This document shows positions 19,269 to 28,034 of a stretch of 64,000 nucleotides of DNA, piece by piece. The DNA is from Microbulbifer hydrolyticus (GTDB lineage Bacteria; Pseudomonadota; Gammaproteobacteria; Pseudomonadales; Cellvibrionaceae). The notes beneath the pieces are model-generated. The model saw only the letters and a program-made list of their open reading frames with translations. It had not been told where the DNA came from and did not search any database. Made by a program: the position numbers and the translations under genes. Location of the stretch: the NCBI RefSeq assembly GCF_009931115.1, contig NZ_CP047491.1, forward strand, positions 2,927,501-2,991,500. Direction: 5' to 3'. Position 1 is the first letter of the stretch, and the number at the start of each line of letters is the position of its first letter.

Positions 19269-19952
19269 CTATTTACTGAAGGAAGGGAGTTTAGGCTTAC
19301 CCTGTACCTGCTTGCGGCTGACATCCACCACCGCAGCATCTTTCAGGAAGTTGCGCCCTACCAGCAGCGGAAACTCGAACTCACCGCGCTCGACCAGGTT
19401 CACTTCCACCATATGGGTTACGCCTCCGACTGTCAGGCTCATATCCACAATCGGACGACGCTGGCGGTCAAATCCCGGGCGGGCGACCCGCACGTGACGT
19501 TTGATGGGTAATTCGATTTTCTTCGGCTCAGCGTCACTGCCATCGCTGAGTTTGAAGCGTATCCAGTCGCTGCCGTCCCGTTCGAAGGGCGTCAACTCCA
19601 GCACACTGAGGGAACTGGTTGCCGCGCCGGTATCCACCAGGGCACGCAGACGCAGGTCGCCCGGCTCAACGGTGAAGAACTCTTCCGAGCCCAGTACCAG
19701 CTTGTCTTTGGCCACCGGCACTTCCACAACCTTCTCGAAGTTGCGCTCGATCACCCGCTCCACCACTTTTACTTCCGGCTCCGCACACACCACGGTTTCA
19801 ACCGGCGGGCACTGCGCGGGATCCAGGGGCGTTTCGGCAGGCTGCGGGGAGGGCTCGGCAACCGGGCTCGGGGTTCCTGCCTGGCGCAGGCTTTCACAGC
19901 CGGCGAGCAGCTGCATAACCAGCAACAGGGAAATTGAAGGCAAAAACCGCAT
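19269..19952 (-). CDS. Retropepsin-like lipoprotein (ATP-dependent zinc protease family)
   Basis: The 227-residue protein begins with a lipoprotein signal ending LLAGC (Cys at 18), then a Pro-rich linker. The catalytic domain has the single-Asp retropepsin motif LVDTGAATSS, a later PLLVGRNFL, and a flap region between. Pfam calls this family a zinc protease, but the motif is of aspartic-protease type and one chain must dimerise to form a site. I chose the ATG at 19952; longer in-frame extensions are Cys/Arg-rich and do not look coding. First gene of the three-gene unit with the membrane and ATP-grasp proteins. The upstream gap 19953-20221 shows nothing clear. Confidence 0.85.
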   Translation of the reverse strand: MRFLPSISLLLVMQLLAGCESLRQAGTPSPVAEPSPQPAETPLDPAQCPPVETVVCAEPEVKVVERVIERNFEKVVEVPVAKDKLVLGSEEFFTVEPGDLRLRALVDTGAATSSLSVLELTPFERDGSDWIRFKLSDGSDAEPKKIELPIKRHVRVARPGFDRQRRPIVDMSLTVGGVTHMVEVNLVERGEFEFPLLVGRNFLKDAAVVDVSRKQVQGKPKLPSFSK

Positions 19953-20221
19953 CTGTTTTATTACTACCTTAGGGCGAGAGTCCTGCCCTTTGTGTGCTGT
20001 TTTTAAGTAATCCTGGCGGTATCGGACCCGGGCCATCCATGCTGCCCGAATTTTGCAAAGCCCGGATATTACCTTATCCGCCAAGCGACTGCACCGCCCC
20101 CCATAAACAGGGTGGCAGGGACGGCTCGGCGTAGAGAAGCATAGTCGCGGACAGATTACCGAACTGCATGGTACCAACTAGTCACAACGAATCAAGCGAC
20201 AGCGGGATACCCCCCGGACTT

Positions 20222-20548
20222 TCAACCCCGCTCCAGCCGCTCGTCGATTTCGATCAGTTTGCGTGTCAATCCGGCGCTGGGCAGGTCGAGACCGCGAAAA
20301 TATTCTTCCGCCATCGGGGCTATCCCGCACTTCTGGGGCAGCGGGTGTTCCCGCTCCACCAGCTGGCTCATCCGCGGCAGAAACACAAACTGCAACCACT
20401 GGGGCAGCGTCAGTGTATCCACGCAAAACGGCTGGGTGCTGGCCAGTGCCTCCGGGCCTGGCGGTTCCGCATCCCACAACTCCAGCGTCCGCAGCTCCAT
20501 TTCCAGCTCCAGCAACAGGCTGGCGATATCGGGGTAAATCGACTTCAT
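20222..20548 (-). CDS. yqcC: YqcC-family protein
   Basis: The 108-residue alpha-helical protein matches E. coli YqcC in length and in blocks such as STQPFCVDTLTLPQWLQFVFLPRM. The function is unknown; in enterics it neighbours the tRNA pseudouridine synthase TruC. The ATG at 20548 gives the family length. A TTG six codons upstream would overlap the dinG stop. It follows dinG by 14 nt and is probably cotranscribed with it. Confidence 0.85.
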   Translation of the reverse strand: MKSIYPDIASLLLELEMELRTLELWDAEPPGPEALASTQPFCVDTLTLPQWLQFVFLPRMSQLVEREHPLPQKCGIAPMAEEYFRGLDLPSAGLTRKLIEIDERLERG

Positions 20549-20562
20549 AGGGCCCAACAAGT

Positions 20563-22737
20563 TCAATTGATCATGCGCCGGAACGGCGGCAGCGAATCCA
20601 GCATGGCACGCCCGTAGCGCTTGGTCACAATGCGCCGGTCCAGCAGGGTGATGATGCCGCGGTCCTTTTCCGTGCGCAGCAAGCGGCCGCAGGCCTGCAC
20701 CAGTTTCAGTGCCGCATCCGGCACAGTTATCTGCATAAAGGGGTTGCCACCCTTGGCTTCAATCCACTCTGCCAGCGCCGCCTCGATGGGATCGTCCGGC
20801 ACCGCAAAGGGTAATTTGGCAATAATCACATGGCGACAGTAATCGCCGGGCAAATCCAGCCCCTCGGCAAAGCTGGCGAGACCGAACAGCACGCTGTGAC
20901 CACCGCTATCGACACTCTTCTTGTGGCTGTCCAGTAACTGCTGGCGGGACTGCTGCCCCTGCATCAGGATACGATTGCGCCAGGTACCCGGGAGGGATTC
21001 ATACACGGTTTCCATCTGCCGGCGGGACGCAAACAGCACCAATGCGCCACCACTGCCACCACCGGATTCCTTGTCGCTCAACAACCCGGGCAGCGCATTG
21101 ATCACCGCATCGGTGTGCAGATCCGCATTGTTGGCTTCCACCGCATCCCTCGGTACCCGCAGCTCTGCATTGGAGAAATCAAACGGGCTGGGAACAACTT
21201 CATAGCTGGCGTTATCCGGAGTGCCCGCGCGCATTTTCAGCCGGTCGAAGCGCCCCAGCGCCGTCAGTGTGGCCGAGGTCAGTACCGCGCCATAACAGCG
21301 TCGCCACAGGCTGTATTCGAGGGTTTTGCCGGCCAGGATCGGTGAGCTGCACACCTCAAAATCAAACGAGCCGCCCCAGTCCACCAGGGTTACCCAGCGC
21401 GCCTGGGGCACCGAGCCCTGATCTTCCCGGGAGTAGTTGGCCCACAGCTCCAGGTTGGCTTCGGCGCGGCCGTGCCAGCTGCCGAGCACCGGATACCAGC
21501 GCTCCAGATCTACGATCGGCACCGGGCTGTGGGCATCTTCCATCATGCGCTGGACGACCTGCACCATCTTGCCCAGCAGCGCTTCCATCTCGTCAAAATC
21601 TTCCCGCAGCTGGTCCGCCAGTTGCATCAGCGACTCCGGCACCACCCCACCCTCAAACCGGTGGCGCGCACTGCGCCCGGGCCCCGAGCCGCCGCCGCGG
21701 CGGTCCTCGTCAAACTCGCACAGGTCCTCCAGCAGTGGCCATGCCATCTCCAGCTTCTGCTTGGCGGCGGTGAACAGCGCGGGCAGCTCCTCCCCGGCAC
21801 GGTCCAGCTCGGCACCGTCACCGATCTCACCGAGCAGCTGGCTCAGATTCTTGTTGGCCTGGTCCAGCCAGCCGGTGGTGGCGCCGACCCGGCTGTGGTG
21901 GGCGAAGTGGTTGAGAGCCTTGTCCGGCAGGTGGTGTGCCTCGTCCAGCACATAGATGGAGTCTTCCGGCGCCGGCAAGATCGCACCCCCACCGAGGGCC
22001 AGATCCGCCAGCAGCAGGTCGTGGTTGGCGACGATCACCCGGCTCTTGCCGAGGCTCTCGCGGGCGCGGAAAAAACTACAGCTGCTCACATGGGGACAGC
22101 GGCGGCCGCTGCACTGGCGATGGTCCGTGGTAACCCGGCTCCAGTCTTCACCTTCGATGGTGTCTTTCCAGTTATCCCGGTCCCCATCCCAGCTGCCGGT
22201 AGCGAGCTGGTCGGCCATGTCCCGGTACAACTTGATCCCGACATCGTCCACCTGGGGTTTTTCATCTTCGTACAGCGCCATGGATGCGCCGACACCGCTG
22301 GAGGTGAGTTCGGTGAGCAGCTGGTCCAGCTTGGACAGGCACAGGTAGCGCCCGCGCCCTTTGGCAAGGGAAACCTCAAACTTGAGCCCGGAATGACGGA
22401 TCAGCTCGGGCAGATCCTTGTTGATGATCTGTTCCTGCAGGGCGACCGTGGCGGTAGAGACAACGAGGGTTTTATCGTGGGCAACGGCGAGGGGAATGGC
22501 GGCCAGTAGATACGACACTGTCTTACCAGTACCGGTACCTGCCTCCACCACGCAGATGTGCTGCCCGTCAGTCTTGCCGTGGTCACGCTCACCGGCACCA
22601 TTGCGCTCGATCCCGCCGAGGGCTCGGGCAATAGCGGCAATCATCAGCTTCTGGCCGTAGCGGGCCTTTAGCTCGCGGCCGTTGAGAAACTGGCGGTAGG
22701 CGTTTTGGATGGATTCTTTGTCTTTTTCGCTGAGCAC
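20563..22737 (-). CDS. dinG: ATP-dependent DNA helicase DinG
   Basis: This XPD-like superfamily 2 helicase has an iron-sulphur cluster; it unwinds D-loops and R-loops 5'-3'. The 724-residue protein shows Walker A AGTGTGKT (~67-74) and a DEAH box followed by HLPDKALNHF. Four spaced cysteines between them (in RYLCLSK, RQCSGRRC and VSSC) are the likely 4Fe-4S ligands. The C-terminal motif VI region reads LVQACGRLLRTEKDRG. The E. coli gene is LexA-controlled, but I see no LexA-box-like palindrome upstream here. Confidence 0.95.
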   Translation of the reverse strand: MLSEKDKESIQNAYRQFLNGRELKARYGQKLMIAAIARALGGIERNGAGERDHGKTDGQHICVVEAGTGTGKTVSYLLAAIPLAVAHDKTLVVSTATVALQEQIINKDLPELIRHSGLKFEVSLAKGRGRYLCLSKLDQLLTELTSSGVGASMALYEDEKPQVDDVGIKLYRDMADQLATGSWDGDRDNWKDTIEGEDWSRVTTDHRQCSGRRCPHVSSCSFFRARESLGKSRVIVANHDLLLADLALGGGAILPAPEDSIYVLDEAHHLPDKALNHFAHHSRVGATTGWLDQANKNLSQLLGEIGDGAELDRAGEELPALFTAAKQKLEMAWPLLEDLCEFDEDRRGGGSGPGRSARHRFEGGVVPESLMQLADQLREDFDEMEALLGKMVQVVQRMMEDAHSPVPIVDLERWYPVLGSWHGRAEANLELWANYSREDQGSVPQARWVTLVDWGGSFDFEVCSSPILAGKTLEYSLWRRCYGAVLTSATLTALGRFDRLKMRAGTPDNASYEVVPSPFDFSNAELRVPRDAVEANNADLHTDAVINALPGLLSDKESGGGSGGALVLFASRRQMETVYESLPGTWRNRILMQGQQSRQQLLDSHKKSVDSGGHSVLFGLASFAEGLDLPGDYCRHVIIAKLPFAVPDDPIEAALAEWIEAKGGNPFMQITVPDAALKLVQACGRLLRTEKDRGIITLLDRRIVTKRYGRAMLDSLPPFRRMIN

Positions 22738-22854
22738 TGGGGACCGGCTGGATTCGCTTTGGGAGTTAAATCAGCCGGGCATTATCCACGCTTGCTCAGG
22801 GTTTAGCCAACTCAGTTTCGATTCAGCGGCTGCGCTGCGGGTAGCCAGTGAGTG

Positions 22855-24030
22855 CTACTGTTCGTAGGCCAATCGGGAAACCACCGGATTGGCATAACCC
22901 TGAATGGCCTTGTCCCGCCAACGCTCATCAATGGCCGCCATACGCTGCTCAAACTTCTCACGAATCTCCTGGTGCTCGTCAGGATGCCAGGGCTTGGGCG
23001 GGTAGCCCACCGGCAGCTGCGGCGCTTCACCGTAGATCATCTGATAAGCGATGAGATTGGTGGGATGCAGGACGTAGTTGCCGATGATCTGGCGGTCGAT
23101 CTCATCCGCGAGAGCGGTGACATCATTGAAGTCTTTCTCGATCGGCGTGCCAAACGCTGCGTGGACGTGGCCCTTGTGCCCCACCACGCCCTTGGCGATG
23201 CTGCCCAGGTCCTCGTGCGCTTGTTTCTGGTACTCGTCCTGGTGCTCGGTGATGTACAGCTCGCGGGCCTTGTAGCGATCACAGGGGTCCCACTCGTAGG
23301 AGATTGACAGCGGCACAATGTGCAGCTCGCGCCAGAACTCGGCAAACGACTGCTCTTTCGGCTTGGCCATTCCGAACATCGCGGCCAGCGCTGGATTGGT
23401 GCGATCGCGGCCATCTTTGGCACGGCCGGCGCGCTGGGCAATCCACACATGCTCATTCTCGTTAACGATCGAATGGTGGATGTATCGGGACAGCGTGGTC
23501 GCTGCCATCAGCTTCTCGCGGCGGCTGCCGGAGCTGCGCTTCACCACAAAACACTTGTTCAGCTTCATGATGTCGGTCGCGAACTGCTTGGAGAGCAGGT
23601 TGTCGCCGATGGCAATCCGGGAGGTCTCGTGACCTTCCTTGTACATGGCAAGGATCGCCAGGGCCGGGTCCATGGCGATGTCGCGGTGATTGCTCACAAA
23701 CAGGCAGGCGCGATCCTTGGGCAGGGTATCCAGGCCGGAAATGCTCAGGCCACAGCTGGTGCGATTGACCGCCTTCTCGAGGTATTTGGCGATTACATCC
23801 TGAACACCACGTACATTGTTGGCATTGCGGAATTCAAAGCGTACGAGCTGGCGCACCAGCCAGGCTAGCGGGCGCTCGAGCTTGCCCGCCATCCCGGGCA
23901 ACAAAAAGTGCGCCACCACCCGGGACATCTCCGGGTCTTCTATCAGGCGACGGAGCGCCGGGCGCACTTCATCGTCCCGATACGGGCGAATTTCATCGAA
24001 TTGACTAGTGTCCAGATTTCTCGCATTCAT
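22855..24030 (-). CDS. PlsC-like acyltransferase (1-acylglycerol-3-phosphate acyltransferase family)
   Basis: The 391-residue protein has an acyltransferase core with SNHRDIAMDP (variant of the NHxxxxD catalytic motif, ~135-144), then VWIAQRAGRAKDGRD (EGTR-like substrate block) and IVPLSISYEWDPC. It is longer than PlsC, with about 90 extra residues at each end and no clear membrane helix. Relatives are annotated as phospholipid acyltransferases; the substrate is not determined. The ATG at 24030 is chosen; a TTG three codons upstream is possible. The gap 24040-24354 up to nhaC shows no gene or clear site. Confidence 0.78.
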   Translation of the reverse strand: MNARNLDTSQFDEIRPYRDDEVRPALRRLIEDPEMSRVVAHFLLPGMAGKLERPLAWLVRQLVRFEFRNANNVRGVQDVIAKYLEKAVNRTSCGLSISGLDTLPKDRACLFVSNHRDIAMDPALAILAMYKEGHETSRIAIGDNLLSKQFATDIMKLNKCFVVKRSSGSRREKLMAATTLSRYIHHSIVNENEHVWIAQRAGRAKDGRDRTNPALAAMFGMAKPKEQSFAEFWRELHIVPLSISYEWDPCDRYKARELYITEHQDEYQKQAHEDLGSIAKGVVGHKGHVHAAFGTPIEKDFNDVTALADEIDRQIIGNYVLHPTNLIAYQMIYGEAPQLPVGYPPKPWHPDEHQEIREKFEQRMAAIDERWRDKAIQGYANPVVSRLAYEQ

Positions 24031-24354
24031 GGGATTCAATTACCTGCCAACATCAGCGCGCAATCGCTGCGGACGCCGCGCTCTGGCTCTTTCTTATTGT
24101 GGCCCAGCCAGCTCCGGGCGAAGGAGCCGTGGACAAAACCGGCGCAGAACATACCGGAAGCGAGGGATAACTGCCAGCGCTGAGGCAGACTCGGCGGTTA
24201 ACCCCACGGCAAACACCCGGTTCCCGACCACTATAGACATATACAGGCCCGCCCCCGAGAATAGAGCGCTTTGCGTCATACATAACAAGAAACTGACCAG
24301 GCAGCCCAGCCACAAGCGGGGCAGCCAGGCTTAGGCCAGACTTAGGAGAACACC

Positions 24355-25872
24355 TTGAGCCAGACCAGTTCCAGCACTGCCAGCGAGTCTCATCCAAAGG
24401 ACCCGCAGCACAAGCACCGCACTCCCAGCCTGCTGGATGCACTGATCCCCCTGCTGATTCTCATCGCACTACTTTCCCTCTCCGTTTATTTCTACGGCGC
24501 CGACTCCTCTTACGGCCCCAACCAGATCGCCCTGCTGCTCTGTGCCGGCGTCGCTGCACTGATGGGGATGAAAAACGGCTTTACCTGGAAGGAGATGGAA
24601 GGCGGCATGCTGCACGGCATCGGCCTGGTGTTCGGTGCCATTCTGATCCTGCTCGCGGTCGGCGCGTTGATCGGCAGCTGGATTCTCGCTGGCACAGTGC
24701 CGTCGATGATCTATTACGGCGTGCAGATACTGTCGCCGCAGTGGTTCTACGCCGCCAGTTGTATCATCTGCGCCATCGTCGGCCTGAGTATTGGCTCCAG
24801 CTGGACCACCGCAGGCACCCTGGGTGTGGCATTAATGGGTATCGCCGGCGCACTGGGCCTGAACCCGGCGGTTACCGCCGGCGCGGTCATCTCTGGCGCT
24901 TACTTTGGCGACAAGATGTCTCCCCTTTCAGACACCACCAACGTCGCTGCAGCGGTCACCTCCAATGACCTGTTCCTGCATATCCGCCATATGCTGTGGA
25001 CCACCATGCCCGCGTTTGTGATTGCGCTGGTGATCTTCTCCGTCATCGGCCTCAGCGCCGACACTACACATGCCTCAGCGGAGGATATCCAGCAGCTGCT
25101 CGGCGCACTGCAGGGCGAATTCAATATTTCCATCATCAGCATGCTGCCCCTGGCGCTGCTGCTGTTTATGGCGTGGAAGAAAATCCCCGCCTATCCCACA
25201 CTGATTATCGGCTCTCTGGTGGGCTGTATGATCGCAATGATTTTCGAGCCCAATGCGACACGTCAACTGGCCGGCGGTGAAGGCAACCTGAGCCTGCTGA
25301 AAGGGGCCTGGCACAGTCTGTTCGACGGCTACAAGTCCACATCCAGCAACGAAGCGGTTGCGTCGCTGCTGTCCAAAGGCGGTATGAGCAGCATGCTCAA
25401 TACCATCTGGCTGATCATTTCCGCGATGGCCTTCGGCGGTGTAATGGAGCGTGCCGGCTTCCTCGAGCGCATCGTCAACTGGGCGCTCTCCGGCGTGAAA
25501 ACCGTGGGCGGCCTGATCACCTCCACGGTGCTTACCTGCTTTGGCATGAATGCCGCCGCGGGCGACCAGTACATGGCCATCATCATTCCCGGCCGCATGT
25601 TCCGCGAGGCGTTTGCGGACAAGGGTCTGCACGGCCTGAACCTGTCGCGTACCCTGGAAGACTCCGGCACCATCACCTCGGTACTGATTCCCTGGAACAC
25701 GTGCGGTGCCTATATGAGCGCAACCCTGGGTATTGCTACCTTCACATACGCGCCATTCGCCCTGTTCAACATCATCTGCCCGCTACTTGCCATCGCCTAT
25801 GGTTGGTTGCACTTCAAACAGATGCCGCTGGGCAAGCAGGTGCAACTACCGGTGGCCGAGGAGCGCGCGTAA
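24355..25872 (+). CDS. nhaC: Na+/H+ antiporter NhaC
   Basis: The 505-residue inner-membrane antiporter exports Na+ in exchange for H+. About twelve hydrophobic segments are visible, with family blocks IVGLSIGSSWTTAGTLGVAL, GAVISGAYFGDKMSPLSDTTN and LEDSGTITSVLIPWNTCGAY, all typical of NhaC. The start is a TTG with TAGGAG about 7 nt upstream; no in-frame ATG gives the conserved N-terminus. A polar 25-residue tail precedes helix 1. It is a stand-alone gene and fits a marine lifestyle. Confidence 0.93.
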   Translation: MSQTSSSTASESHPKDPQHKHRTPSLLDALIPLLILIALLSLSVYFYGADSSYGPNQIALLLCAGVAALMGMKNGFTWKEMEGGMLHGIGLVFGAILILLAVGALIGSWILAGTVPSMIYYGVQILSPQWFYAASCIICAIVGLSIGSSWTTAGTLGVALMGIAGALGLNPAVTAGAVISGAYFGDKMSPLSDTTNVAAAVTSNDLFLHIRHMLWTTMPAFVIALVIFSVIGLSADTTHASAEDIQQLLGALQGEFNISIISMLPLALLLFMAWKKIPAYPTLIIGSLVGCMIAMIFEPNATRQLAGGEGNLSLLKGAWHSLFDGYKSTSSNEAVASLLSKGGMSSMLNTIWLIISAMAFGGVMERAGFLERIVNWALSGVKTVGGLITSTVLTCFGMNAAAGDQYMAIIIPGRMFREAFADKGLHGLNLSRTLEDSGTITSVLIPWNTCGAYMSATLGIATFTYAPFALFNIICPLLAIAYGWLHFKQMPLGKQVQLPVAEERA

Positions 25873-25966
25873 CCGCGCCAGCCTTCGACTTCATTTTGTA
25901 GAAATGGACGATCCACTGTCAGTGCTTCGTCCACAAACACCCTGTACCACTAACAAGTGTTAATCC

Positions 25967-27040
25967 GTGAGCCAGAACGACCCAGCAAACCAGTTACCCT
26001 CTACTCTGACCGCATTGATCGCCTCTGCTGATTTCAATCTGCGCTGGTTTGACGTCGGTCGTCGCATCCAGCCGATTGGACAGAACGTTGCGCAGGCTTT
26101 TGAAGAGGGCTCCGCTTCCTGGCCTTACCCATATCTTCGCCAGGCCTGGTGCGGACTGCTGCTGTGGCCGATCGACAAAGCAGCTGACAGCAATCCCGTG
26201 GTCTGGTTCCTGCGGTTACCTCTGGACGAACAGGGAAAACTGCTGCTCCCCATTCGCGACCGCTTTCTGAAACAGCTGCACAGTGCGCTCTATCCGGAAG
26301 GCAATGAGACGAAGGATCCGGGGAAGCACCTGCAGCAGGCGCTGGAGGACAGCGGCCTGGTATTCACGCCTCCAGCCGACAGGCGCGCGATTTTCCACGC
26401 AAAAGCCGGCCGGCTACTGAAACGCCCCGCCAGCGACCACTTCCCCGCCGCCAAAGCCTACGCAAAAGATCCGGCGTCTTTTCCGTGGGACCAACTGGCA
26501 TTGCAGGGCATTGCGGATCTGGCCGTGCGCTGGGAGGAGGAGCATGGCCCACTCAAGGCGAATCTCCACCGGTTTGCCGCACCGGCCCTGATTCCTTTGT
26601 GCCAATGCCTGGAAAGTGAATCCATCGACCACCAGCTGGCAGAGCCTCTGATTCAGCGCGCAGAACAAACCCTGGAGAGCAGCGAGCCCGACCTGAAACT
26701 GGTCACCGCTGTGATTCGCGGGATCTCCCACAGTATTGCGACCGGTATGCGCCAGATGTTTTTGCTGAAGGTGCTGGAAAGCGACGCCGGAAAAGATGGC
26801 GAAGTACTAGCCGCGATCGGCAGCCGCTGCAGTGACGATCTGCAGGTGCCAGAACTGGCACAACTCTGGCTTGAAAATCTCAGCGCCAGCCAACCCCAAC
26901 AGACCTTTAATCTGCTGCTCACCGACCTGCTGTTTCTTCCACAATTGCGCAATGACCTGCTCGAGGTCCTGCGCAACCCGGAAAGAAAGGAATCGGTAGC
27001 CCGCGCGTTTGGTGAATTTTTACAGCCCAGCGGGAACTAG
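25967..27040 (+). CDS. DUF3549 family protein
   Basis: The 357-residue soluble, mostly helical protein starts at a GTG. The N-terminal block FNLRWFDVGRRIQPIGQNV is characteristic of DUF3549. No signal peptide or catalytic motif is seen. The family is restricted to gammaproteobacteria and has no known role. It follows nhaC by 94 nt with no obvious promoter, so the two may be cotranscribed. Confidence 0.8.
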   Translation: MSQNDPANQLPSTLTALIASADFNLRWFDVGRRIQPIGQNVAQAFEEGSASWPYPYLRQAWCGLLLWPIDKAADSNPVVWFLRLPLDEQGKLLLPIRDRFLKQLHSALYPEGNETKDPGKHLQQALEDSGLVFTPPADRRAIFHAKAGRLLKRPASDHFPAAKAYAKDPASFPWDQLALQGIADLAVRWEEEHGPLKANLHRFAAPALIPLCQCLESESIDHQLAEPLIQRAEQTLESSEPDLKLVTAVIRGISHSIATGMRQMFLLKVLESDAGKDGEVLAAIGSRCSDDLQVPELAQLWLENLSASQPQQTFNLLLTDLLFLPQLRNDLLEVLRNPERKESVARAFGEFLQPSGN

Positions 27041-27471
27041 CCAAAAAATCGCGCGCCAAACTCTCTTTTTTCCTAACCTGTTTTTACCGCGTGTAAAAAA
27101 TATACGCGCAATTCATCGACTTTATTTCGATCATTCAAGTCAAAATTTCGACTTTTTGGCGTGAGCTTCTGCAGAATCGTTTATTGAAAGAAGAAAATTA
27201 ATCCTCTTTCATGCCGCTGAAAAAAAATTTCACCCGTCCTGCAATGGACCAGCATGCAATTTGGCGGATAACCCTTCGAATTCAGGCTTATCGCCGCGAC
27301 AAACTGGCGGCGGTTTTATCCTGAATTGACCTCTGGCGGCTATTTTAACCGCGCGCCTATTACACTCCATTGGGCGGTATGTTTGTAGAAAAGATTTTTA
27401 CAAAGCACACCAAACAGGTGACGTTTTATTGTCTATGCTATTGACTAACATCAACGGAAAGGAGTTAGGGG
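27041..27471. other. AT-rich gene-free stretch with nested hairpin
   Basis: These 431 nt are visibly more AT-rich than the surroundings and hold no convincing gene. At 27279-27327 there is a nested inverted repeat: outer arms AATTCAGG / CCTGAATT and inner arms CGCCGC / GCGGCG, giving a 49-nt stem-loop. An imperfect repeat GCGTGTA / TATACGC lies further upstream, around 27090-27110. These could be leader structures for the small lipoprotein gene. Confidence 0.4.
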
Positions 27472-27666
27472 ATGAATTTCACTCCAGCCAAGTACTTAAC
27501 CGGAATTATATGTGCACTGGTCCTCGCAGGTTGTTGTGCACCGGCTCCGATGCCGGCCGCCTGCCCTCCGGGGTCAGAACAGATTCCGACTTCCATGGCT
27601 TGTCCTGCGGACGCGGATTGCTGGATGGCATCCGATAATGTTCGCTGCATGAAAGTGGTTAAATAA
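27472..27666 (+). CDS. Small Cys-rich lipoprotein
   Basis: The 64-residue protein has a strong ribosome-binding site (AAAGGAG). Its lipoprotein signal peptide ends LVLAGC, putting the lipid-anchored Cys at 21. The mature part is only 44 residues but has six cysteines including the lipidated one (CC, AAC, MAC, ADC, VRC). It suggests a disulphide-bonded envelope peptide. No family recognised. A good terminator follows, so it is a monocistronic unit. Confidence 0.75.
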   Translation: MNFTPAKYLTGIICALVLAGCCAPAPMPAACPPGSEQIPTSMACPADADCWMASDNVRCMKVVK

Positions 27667-27689
27667 CCACCTTCATAACAGGTTCATGC

Positions 27690-27723
27690 AAATGCCGCTT
27701 CTAGGAGCGGCATTTTGCATTTT
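27690..27723 (+). terminator. Rho-independent terminator after small lipoprotein gene
   Basis: Stem ATGCCGCT / AGCGGCAT with loop TCTAGG is extended outward by TGCAA/TTGCA with one bulge and followed by TTTT and a second T-run. The remaining 27724-28034, before pgi, holds no gene and no well-matched promoter. Confidence 0.85.
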
Positions 27724-28034
27724 GGCCCATGCCCTTTTTTAGCGACAGCAAGCCTGAACCCAATCCTTGGGACCTTGAGGCTCGCTCCGCCTCCTCGTTT
27801 AATTCCCGAACAATCACTCCGCGACACACCCGCCGCCGACAAGCCATCGACAGAGCTTCCCGACTTCACTCAGGCTCTCCTGCATTAAACGTGTGCACCG
27901 CTGCGTAATATTGCCGCTGCATTGTGCCTGGCTGCCCACAACCGCTTGATTCGGGCACAAACTGGCCGTACAGGTTAAATGCCGTTAAAATTTGCGCCTC
28001 TCCCTTTTCTCACTTCAGCGAAGAATTTTTGATC

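Noticed and set aside
20563..22860. LexA box upstream of dinG
   Set aside because: No CTG-N10-CAG palindrome of convincing quality was found in the short upstream gap.
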